A DNA stretch of 5,167 nt from Sphingomonas sp. UBA4766 (lineage in GTDB: Bacteria; Pseudomonadota; Alphaproteobacteria; Sphingomonadales; Sphingomonadaceae), in assembly GCA_002403415.1 (NCBI GenBank), contig DHHS01000041.1, forward strand, positions 22,112 to 27,278, given 5' to 3'. The notes beneath the pieces are model-generated. The model ran no database searches, was not told the DNA's origin, and worked only from the letters and a program-made list of their open reading frames with translations. This document shows positions 1 through 4,773 of the stretch, one piece after another. The position numbers and the translations under genes were made by a program. The number at the start of each line of letters is the position of its first letter. The first letter of the stretch is position 1.

Positions 1-401
1 CGCGCGCCGCCAAAGGCTGCGTCAAAGCCGTGCTCGGTCAGGGCCTGCTTCAACCCTTGCGTCTTCCATAGCTCGGTGTGGCGGGCACCGTGGTCGAACG
101 GGTTGATCGCTTGCGCGACTGCCTCGGGATTGCGGTGAACGATCAGCGGCATTCCCGCTGTTGCGGCCGCGCGCGCGCGCAGTTCGTACATCGCCTGAAA
201 TTTCCAGCTCGTATCGACATGGAGCAGGGGAAAGGGCGGCGGCGCAGGGTAAAATGCCTTGCGCGCCAGATGCAGCATCACGGCGGAGTCCTTGCCAATC
301 GAATAGAGCATGACCGGCCGTTCCGCTTCGGCCACTACTTCGCGCAGGATGTGGATGCTTTCCGCCTCAAGACGGTCGAGATGGGTCAGCAGCTTGGTCA
401 T
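1..401 (-). CDS. cysD: Sulfate adenylyltransferase subunit 2 (CysD), N-terminal part, cut by the window's left edge
   Basis: CysD is the catalytic small subunit of ATP sulfurylase. With the GTPase CysN it makes adenosine 5'-phosphosulfate from ATP and sulfate, the first step of cytoplasmic sulfate assimilation. The visible 133 codons begin MTKLLTHLDRLEAESIHILR. They carry the PP-loop ATP-binding motif SIGKDS at residues 34-39, followed by AVMLHLARKAFYP and FPLLHVDTSWKF, which are hallmarks of the family. The fragment ends at FGGAR, where the family's conserved FGGARRDEE motif would begin. CysD proteins are usually about 300 residues, so a little under half is seen. The ATG at 401-399 fits the family N-terminus and has an AGGG Shine-Dalgarno element at 410-407, five bases upstream. 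The gene lies 65 bases downstream of a small membrane protein gene on the same strand. cysN would be expected next, outside the window. Family assignment is very secure. Confidence 0.96.
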   Translation of the reverse strand, partial: MTKLLTHLDRLEAESIHILREVVAEAERPVMLYSIGKDSAVMLHLARKAFYPAPPPFPLLHVDTSWKFQAMYELRARAAATAGMPLIVHRNPEAVAQAINPFDHGARHTELWKTQGLKQALTEHGFDAAFGGA

Positions 402-414
402 CGCCGCCCTAATT

Positions 415-428
415 GGCGCGCGCGCGCC
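415..428. repeat. Perfect 14-bp alternating GC palindrome in the cysD leader
   Basis: GGCGCGCGCGCGCC is a perfect palindrome containing a (GC)6 tract at 416-427. If cysD is transcribed from the promoter proposed near 446-474, this lies in the mRNA leader just upstream of the Shine-Dalgarno element. It could fold as a five-base-pair stem with a four-base loop. Alternating CG can also adopt Z-DNA and slip in length. A second (GC)6 tract occurs at 169-180 inside cysD, coding for Arg-Ala repeats, so such tracts are not unique here. Confidence 0.4.
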
Positions 429-445
429 CGATCTGCCACGAAGTT

Positions 446-474
446 ATTGTGTTGCGCGCAAAACCATCACTCAA
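446..474 (-). promoter_or_regulatory. Candidate sigma70-type promoter for cysD
   Basis: On the minus strand, TTGAGT (474-469, four of six matches to TTGACA) is followed after exactly 17 bases by CACAAT (451-446, four of six matches to TATAAT). Transcription would start near 439, giving a cysD leader of about 38 bases. The -35 element overlaps the last codons of the upstream small gene. A perfect palindrome fills the spacer next to the -10. This is pattern matching only, and sphingomonad promoters are weakly conserved, so confidence is low. Confidence 0.35.
452..461. promoter_or_regulatory. Perfect 10-bp palindrome TTGCGCGCAA, possible operator of cysD
   Basis: TTGCGCGCAA reads identically on both strands. 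It sits inside the spacer of the candidate cysD promoter, directly abutting the -10 element, which is a position where a bound repressor could block RNA polymerase. No known regulator motif is recognised. The GC-alternating core is common in this DNA, so chance is a real alternative. Confidence 0.25.
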
Positions 475-685
475 GGTCGCGGCGTTCGACCGAATCGAGA
501 ATGCGCGCGCCCGCCATGAACACCGCAACCGGGCACACGCTGAACAATAGCCAGCCGCCAAAGCCCGGATATTGTTCCATATAGTGCACCCCGCGCTCAA
601 CCGCGCCCAGCCCCAGCGCGTATATCACCACAAAGGCTTCGAACTTGTTCTTGATAATGAACAGACTGAAAAACTTGCGCCACAT
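467..685 (-). CDS. Small predicted two-helix inner-membrane protein, function unknown
   Basis: This 72-residue protein starts MWRKFFSLFIIKNKFEAFVV and ends SVERRDLE. Two hydrophobic segments are visible, at roughly residues 15-29 and 43-61, separated by a short polar stretch (ERGVHYMEQYPGFGG). A basic N-terminus (WRK, IKNK) and a charged C-terminus (DSVERRD) flank them. This suggests a hairpin in the inner membrane with both ends in the cytoplasm. I do not recognise a named family, although the KNKFEA and ERG...YPGFGGWL segments look like a conserved protein and not a random frame. The ATG at 685-683 has an AAGG element about six bases upstream (TTAAGGTTCGATC before ATG). The gene starts 53 bases after the astB stop and ends 65 bases before cysD, all on the same strand, so it could be cotranscribed with either. 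No function can be assigned. Confidence 0.78.
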   Translation of the reverse strand: MWRKFFSLFIIKNKFEAFVVIYALGLGAVERGVHYMEQYPGFGGWLLFSVCPVAVFMAGARILDSVERRDLE

Positions 686-738
686 GATCGAACCTTAAGC
701 AAGCGCCGGGCCAAGCGCAGATTTCCGCCATTCAGTCG

Positions 739-2004
739 TTAAGCCAAATGGTTAATTGTCAATGAATCCGACAGTCCGAGCTGGTCGAGCAGCGCGGCGC
801 GGGCGCGGGTGATGTCGGCGATCAGCGCAGGGTTGGCAATGTCGGCAGCGTCGATCTGTTCGGGCCATTCGCGCCGCACCAAGGCGTCCAGCCGGTCGAG
901 CTTGGCCGCATCGACCATGAAGCGCGGGTCGATGCGCGCGGGATCGGCGACCACCCGCAGCCGCAGGCACGCCGGACCGCCGCCATTCGCCATCGATTCG
1001 CGCACGTCCACCACTTCAACCCGGCGGATCGGGCCATTACCGGCAAGCATGTCCTGAAGCCAGCTCCAGACGCGCGGGTTGGCGCGCGATTCCTCTGGCA
1101 CGATCAGCGCGCTGCTCCCGTCGGGGAGCGTGACAAGCTGCGCGTTGAACAGATAGGAGGAGACCGCATCGGCTAGGCTGACGGCGCTTGCGGGCACTTC
1201 GACGATTTGTGCGGTTGGCATCGCGGCGATCAGCGCGTCGAAAAACGCACCGGGCTCGGCAAAGGCGTGTTCATGCGCGAACAGCACCGGGCCATTGGCG
1301 ACCGCCACGACATCATTGTGGAACGCTCCGGCCGCAATCGCCGCCGGGTTCTGTTCGACAAACAGGGTGCGTGCGGGGTCAAGCCGGTGCGCGCGCGCAA
1401 TTGCCTCGCTCGCGGTCCGGCTCTGGCGCGCGGGGAAGGGGCCGCCTGGCTCGCCATAGACGAAAATCTCGACGCCGGGCGCATCATGCACGGGCGCCAA
1501 CCGCATGTGATTGGCCGCCCCTTCATCGCCAAAGGGGGCGGGCACCGGACCATGAACGACGAAGGCGGGATCGACGAAGGCCAGCCGCAACTGTGCCAGC
1601 GTCTCGGGCCATTCATGGCTGCGATGCGGCATGGTGAGCAGGTTTGCGACTGTCAAATGGCACTTGCCATCGGCGGTGTCGGGGGCGGGCGATACGGTTG
1701 CGGCATTGGCGGCCCACATGGCGGATGCCGACAGCGCCCGCGCCTTGAGGACCGCTGGTGCCGCGCCATAATCGGTCGCGAGTGCCGCTAACCAACGATG
1801 GTCGGGCCGCGCATGGGGCAGCAAAATCCCCTGCGCGAGGCCCAATGCAAGGTTGGCGCGCATCTTGGCAATTCCCTGAAGCGCGGCGGCGCGCGGGTGC
1901 GACGTCTTGCCCGCATTGCCGGTGGCAGCAAGGTTACCAAGGCTGAGGCCGGCATAATTATGGCTGGGGCCGATCAGTCCGTCGAAATTGATCTCAGTAA
2001 TCAT
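739..2004 (-). CDS. astB: N-succinylarginine dihydrolase
   Basis: AstB converts N2-succinylarginine to N2-succinylornithine, two ammonia and CO2. It is the second step of the AST arginine-degradation pathway and acts in the cytoplasm. The 421-residue product is slightly shorter than the E. coli enzyme (about 447) but colinear with it. The start NFDGLIGPSHNYAGLSLGN matches the family N-terminus, and ADGKCHLTVANL follows at 111-122. The catalytic triad expected for this guanidine-modifying fold is present: Glu161 in GDEGAAN, His229 in FHNDVVAVAN and Cys346 in ESMANGGGPACLRLR. The PARQSRTASEA stretch (191-201) and VSSYLFNAQL are also family-typical. The ATG overlaps the astA stop as ATGA, which implies translational coupling, and a GGAA element lies about seven bases upstream. 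The stop is TAA at 741-739. No terminator hairpin is evident after it. Function is secure. Confidence 0.97.
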   Translation of the reverse strand: MITEINFDGLIGPSHNYAGLSLGNLAATGNAGKTSHPRAAALQGIAKMRANLALGLAQGILLPHARPDHRWLAALATDYGAAPAVLKARALSASAMWAANAATVSPAPDTADGKCHLTVANLLTMPHRSHEWPETLAQLRLAFVDPAFVVHGPVPAPFGDEGAANHMRLAPVHDAPGVEIFVYGEPGGPFPARQSRTASEAIARAHRLDPARTLFVEQNPAAIAAGAFHNDVVAVANGPVLFAHEHAFAEPGAFFDALIAAMPTAQIVEVPASAVSLADAVSSYLFNAQLVTLPDGSSALIVPEESRANPRVWSWLQDMLAGNGPIRRVEVVDVRESMANGGGPACLRLRVVADPARIDPRFMVDAAKLDRLDALVRREWPEQIDAADIANPALIADITRARAALLDQLGLSDSLTINHLA

Positions 2005-3017
2005 GCGCGTTCCACAAACAGGATTTCGGTGTCGATGTCGGCGCCAATTCGGGCCGCGCAGTCGCGGTCGATGACGACGCCGTCGGGAGCGCGGCGCACC
2101 CGGCCATAGGCGCAGCGAAACGCAGCCAAGCTCCCATGTGCGACCAGCGCCGCATCGCCGCCATCGTCGTTGGTGGCGACAACCCGCGCGGCCTGTGCCT
2201 CGCGGATCGAGCGCACCGTGTCGGTCCGCGCGATCATCGTTGGCCCGCCGTCAAAAATGTCGACATAGTTTTCATAGCGAAACCCCTCATGCTCGAGCAT
2301 CCGCATCGCCGCCCGCCCCGATGGGTGGGGAATGCCGATCGCAGCGCGCGCGGTCTCCGACAGCATGGCGGTGTAGACCGGATGTTTGGGAAAGAGGTCG
2401 GCGATGAACTGATGCCCGTGGATGGCGTTGAACTGGTCGGCGTCCTGAAAATTCATTCCGAAAAACCGGCCCGCCAGCCCATCCCAGAATGGCGATCCGC
2501 CCGCTTCGTCGATCACCCCGCGCAGTTCGGCCAGCACCCGGTCGGCAAAACGCGCGCGGTGCCGCGCCATGAACAGATAGCGGCTGCGCGCGAGTAACAG
2601 CCCAAGCCCGCCGGCCCGCTCGGCCGGGTGGAGGAACAAGCCGCCAACTTCGCTGCACCCCTCAAGATCGGTGGTCAGCGCGAGCATTTCGGCGCGGAAG
2701 GTGCGGTGCAATTCGCTGCTATGCTGGGTCAGCGTGCTCAGCCGATAGCTGTAAAACGGATGGTGCTGCCCGACGCTGGTGAAAATCTGGCAAGTGCCGC
2801 GCACATCGCCGGTTGCGGTGTTTTCGAGGACGAGCACGAACAGCTCATCGGCAAGCGTGGCTTCGGTGCGGGCAAAGGCGGCTGCGCTCCGATCCAGCTT
2901 GGCGCGGAGCGCGGCGCGGTCGGGCGGTAGGTTGGTGAAGCCCCCGCCGGTGAGCTTTGCCATTTCGTATAGGTGTTGCAGGTCGCCGTCGCGTGCGGCG
3001 CGGATGACAAAGCTCAC
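2001..3017 (-). CDS. astA: Arginine N-succinyltransferase
   Basis: AstA transfers succinyl from succinyl-CoA to the alpha-amino group of arginine, the committing step of the AST pathway. The 338-residue protein is close to the E. coli length (344). Family landmarks run in order: an N-terminal IRAARDGDLQHLYEMAKLTG (start of the acyltransferase fold), SEVGGLFLHP (122-131), LAELRGVIDEAGGSPFW (163-178), RFFGMNF (184-190), HPVYTAMLS (212-220), the expected catalytic His231 in GIPHPSGRA, and the signature GFRYENYVDIFDGGPTM (245-261). The start codon is GTG at 3017-3015, not ATG. It overlaps the TGA of the upstream M20 gene as GTGA, and an AAAGG Shine-Dalgarno element lies within that gene's last codons about six bases upstream. 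Its own TGA overlaps the astB start. It is a single-subunit type; no second aruF/aruG-like copy is seen here. Function is secure. Confidence 0.97.
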   Translation of the reverse strand: MSFVIRAARDGDLQHLYEMAKLTGGGFTNLPPDRAALRAKLDRSAAAFARTEATLADELFVLVLENTATGDVRGTCQIFTSVGQHHPFYSYRLSTLTQHSSELHRTFRAEMLALTTDLEGCSEVGGLFLHPAERAGGLGLLLARSRYLFMARHRARFADRVLAELRGVIDEAGGSPFWDGLAGRFFGMNFQDADQFNAIHGHQFIADLFPKHPVYTAMLSETARAAIGIPHPSGRAAMRMLEHEGFRYENYVDIFDGGPTMIARTDTVRSIREAQAARVVATNDDGGDAALVAHGSLAAFRCAYGRVRRAPDGVVIDRDCAARIGADIDTEILFVERA

Positions 3018-4222
3018 AAATGACCTTTCTGGGCGATGCGGGCGATGGCGAGGGCGGATAGTGCCGCGCGTTCGGGTAGCGAGTCCACGATAAGATATTC
3101 ATCCGCCGAGTGGATGTCGCCGCCGCGCGCGCCCATCGTGTCGACCACGGGCACACCACAGGCGGCGATGTTATTGCCGTCGCACACCCCGCCGGTGTCG
3201 CGCCAGCCAATGGCAATGCCCAGATCGGCACCCGCTGCTTTAACAGTGGCGAACAGGCGGGCGGCATCGCCGCTGATCGGCTTTGGCGCTCGGTTGAAGC
3301 TGCCGTGGCAGTCGATCACTACGTCGTGCGCCGTGGCAACTGCGGCAATGCTGGCGGCAAGATGTTCGGTCGCCAGCGCAATAGCGGCGGCATCCTTGGG
3401 CCGGAAATTGACGCGCAAAATCGCGAGGTCGGGCACAACATTATTCGGTCCGCCACCCTCGATACGGGCTGGATTGACGGCAAGCATCGGCGATCGCGCC
3501 GCCGCCAGCCGCAGTGCGAGATCAGCGGCGGCGAGCACGGCATTGCGCCCGTCATCGGGATTGCGGCCAGCATGGGCGCTTTTGCCGCGCACGGTGATCG
3601 AGAAATTGCCGGTGCCGCCCCGCGCGCCCGCCAGCGTGCCATCGGCGAGCGCAGGCTCGTAGGTGAAGGCGGCAAGCTTGCCGCGCGCCACGCGCTCGAT
3701 CAGCCGCGCGGACGACAGCGACCCGGTTTCCTCGTCCGCGCCGATCATCACCTGATAGCCCAGCTGCTCCGCAAAGGGGCTGGCCTCCACCGCCCGCAAC
3801 GCCGCGAGCATCACCGCAATCCCGCCCTTCATATCGGCGACACCGGGGCCGTTCAGCACGCCTTCCTCACGCCACACGCACTGCTGAAACGGGTGGTCGG
3901 CGGGATAGACCGTGTCCATATGCCCGGTGAACAGCATTTGCAGCGGTGCGGACGGTCGCACCGTCACCAGCAGATGCTGGCCATGGTCAAGCGGTGCGCG
4001 GGTGCCATCGGCGCGGACGGTTTCGACCGGATCGGGGGCCTCCAGCGTGACCGCGCCGGGAAGCGCGGCAAAGGCATCCGCCAGCAATGCACCCATCGCC
4101 GCCACCCCGGCCAGGTTGCGCGTGCCCGAGTTGATCGCGCTCCACGCCAGCACCTGGTCGAGCATGGGGGCGGCACGGGCGTCATCGACCAGCGCTGCTT
4201 CGGCAAGGGAAAGGGTGGCCAT
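3014..4222 (-). CDS. M20-family zinc metallohydrolase of the AST operon (carboxypeptidase G2/ArgE/DapE type), possible desuccinylase
   Basis: The 402-residue product is a complete M20 amidohydrolase. Expected di-zinc ligands and catalytic residues are all present: His101 and Asp103 in FTGHMDTVYP, bridging Asp130 in GPGVADMKGG, catalytic Glu164 and metal ligand Glu165 in ADEETGS, Glu189 in YEPALADG, and the last His371 in GGDIHSADEY. An inserted dimerisation domain begins near RGKSAHAGRNPDDGRNAV (212-229). No signal peptide is seen, so a cytoplasmic location is likely. The family splits amide bonds of N-acyl amino acids or C-terminal glutamate. Being the first gene of an operon with astA and astB, it is inferred to desuccinylate an AST intermediate. 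The exact substrate is unknown. I chose ATG 4222-4220: a longer reading to 4324 would cover the divergent gene's start and adds a non-family N-terminus. No clear Shine-Dalgarno element precedes this ATG. Its TGA overlaps the GTG start of astA. Confidence 0.9.
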   Translation of the reverse strand: MATLSLAEAALVDDARAAPMLDQVLAWSAINSGTRNLAGVAAMGALLADAFAALPGAVTLEAPDPVETVRADGTRAPLDHGQHLLVTVRPSAPLQMLFTGHMDTVYPADHPFQQCVWREEGVLNGPGVADMKGGIAVMLAALRAVEASPFAEQLGYQVMIGADEETGSLSSARLIERVARGKLAAFTYEPALADGTLAGARGGTGNFSITVRGKSAHAGRNPDDGRNAVLAAADLALRLAAARSPMLAVNPARIEGGGPNNVVPDLAILRVNFRPKDAAAIALATEHLAASIAAVATAHDVVIDCHGSFNRAPKPISGDAARLFATVKAAGADLGIAIGWRDTGGVCDGNNIAACGVPVVDTMGARGGDIHSADEYLIVDSLPERAALSALAIARIAQKGHL

Positions 4223-4305
4223 GAGCAATGGTCTAGCCGCATCCGCCGCGCGGCTCCACCCACTTACTTGACGAATGTCGCGGGGCGGGGTCCAACATTG
4301 CGACC
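4223..4305. promoter_or_regulatory. Divergent intergenic region between the M20/ast operon and the DUF2269-like gene
   Basis: These 83 bases must hold the start signals for both directions. Toward the plus strand, TTGACG (4268-4273) is a good -35 element with five of six matches. The -10 region (about 4291-4298) is weak, and transcription would begin at or within a few bases of the ATG at 4306. Toward the minus strand, TTGGAC (4295-4290) with TCAAGT (4271-4266) is a weak pair. An inverted repeat AGCCGC (4235-4240) / GCGGCT (4250-4255) encloses the palindrome GCCGCGCGGC (4245-4254) close to the M20 start and could be an operator, or simply GC-rich chance. No ArgR or other known binding motif is recognised. 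Confidence 0.4.
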
Positions 4306-4773
4306 ATGACCTATGAAATCGCAAAATTCATCCACATCACGGGCGTGGTTATGTTGATGGGCAACATCACTGCGACGGCGTTTTGGAAAGTATTTGCCGA
4401 TGGCACGGACGATCCCCGGATCATTGCCTTTGCCCAGCGGCTGGTGACGATCACCGATTGGAGCCTTACCTTTTGGGGCGTTGTGCTGACAATGGTGGGT
4501 GGTTACGGCGCGCTGTGGATCGCAGGCGCGAACCCGCTGGCGGGCGGATGGCTGGTGTGGAGCCAGGCGCTGTTCGTAGTCGCCGGATTGATCTGGCTGG
4601 GCATTTTGGTTCCTATCCAGATCCGTCAGGCGCGTGCTGCGCGCGAATTTGCGCAGGGCGGCAGCATTACCGATGCGTTCCGGCGCGACAGCCGCCGTTG
4701 GATCATGTGGGGGCTGATCTCGACAGTGCCCCTGGTCGGTGCCACCTGGCTGATGGTCGCCAAGCCCTATTGA
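4306..4773 (+). CDS. Four-helix integral membrane protein, DUF2269-like
   Basis: This 155-residue protein has four hydrophobic segments at about residues 5-28, 50-73, 82-105 and 132-152. A polar cytoplasmic-type loop lies between helices 3 and 4, rich in Arg (QIRQARAAREF, DAFRRDSRRW). The N-terminus KFIHITGVVMLMGNITATAFWK, with a His at position 10 early in helix 1 and a small-residue-rich helix, resembles the predicted integral membrane family DUF2269. That name is from memory of the family's look and is moderately sure. The biochemical role is unknown. The ATG at 4306 is the first in frame. No good Shine-Dalgarno element is near it (the G-rich run at 4287-4290 is about 15 bases away), so the mRNA may be leaderless. 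It is divergent from the M20/ast operon, and its 3' end overlaps the convergent rppH gene by seven bases. Confidence 0.85.
   Translation: MTYEIAKFIHITGVVMLMGNITATAFWKVFADGTDDPRIIAFAQRLVTITDWSLTFWGVVLTMVGGYGALWIAGANPLAGGWLVWSQALFVVAGLIWLGILVPIQIRQARAAREFAQGGSITDAFRRDSRRWIMWGLISTVPLVGATWLMVAKPY

Noticed and set aside
78..584. Plus-strand open frame of 168 codons across cysD and the small membrane gene
   Set aside because: It runs opposite two better-supported genes, crosses the intergenic gap, and has low-complexity Arg-rich composition typical of a shadow frame.
700..718. Two direct copies of CAAGCGC twelve bases apart between astB and the small membrane gene, considered as an operator or part of a terminator
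   Set aside because: Seven-base copies are too short to stand out in this base composition. They do not form a stable hairpin with a following T-run, and they match no known regulator site.
686..738. Possible intrinsic terminator after astB
   Set aside because: Only a four-base GCGC pairing is visible and there is no U-rich tail on the minus strand. Read-through into the small membrane gene is as likely.
1207..1791. Plus-strand open frame of 194 codons inside astB
   Set aside because: It lies wholly opposite astB, whose catalytic residues and colinearity with the family are clear. The antisense product shows no family features.
2136..2597. Plus-strand open frames opposite astA (also 2628-2930)
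   Set aside because: Both are shadows of astA. Neither has a ribosome binding site or a meaningful protein pattern.
3110..4309. Plus-strand open frame of about 400 codons opposite the M20 gene, running almost to the divergent gene's start
   Set aside because: It is an antisense shadow of the well-supported M20 gene. Its translation is rich in Arg, His and Gly with no recognisable motif or membrane or domain pattern, and long antisense frames are expected in GC-rich DNA with strong third-position bias.
4223..4324. Longer N-terminus for the M20 protein starting at 4324
   Set aside because: The added 34 residues (beginning MRFHRSWSQCW) do not resemble an M20 N-terminus or a signal peptide, and the extension would overlap the start of the divergent gene and its promoter region.
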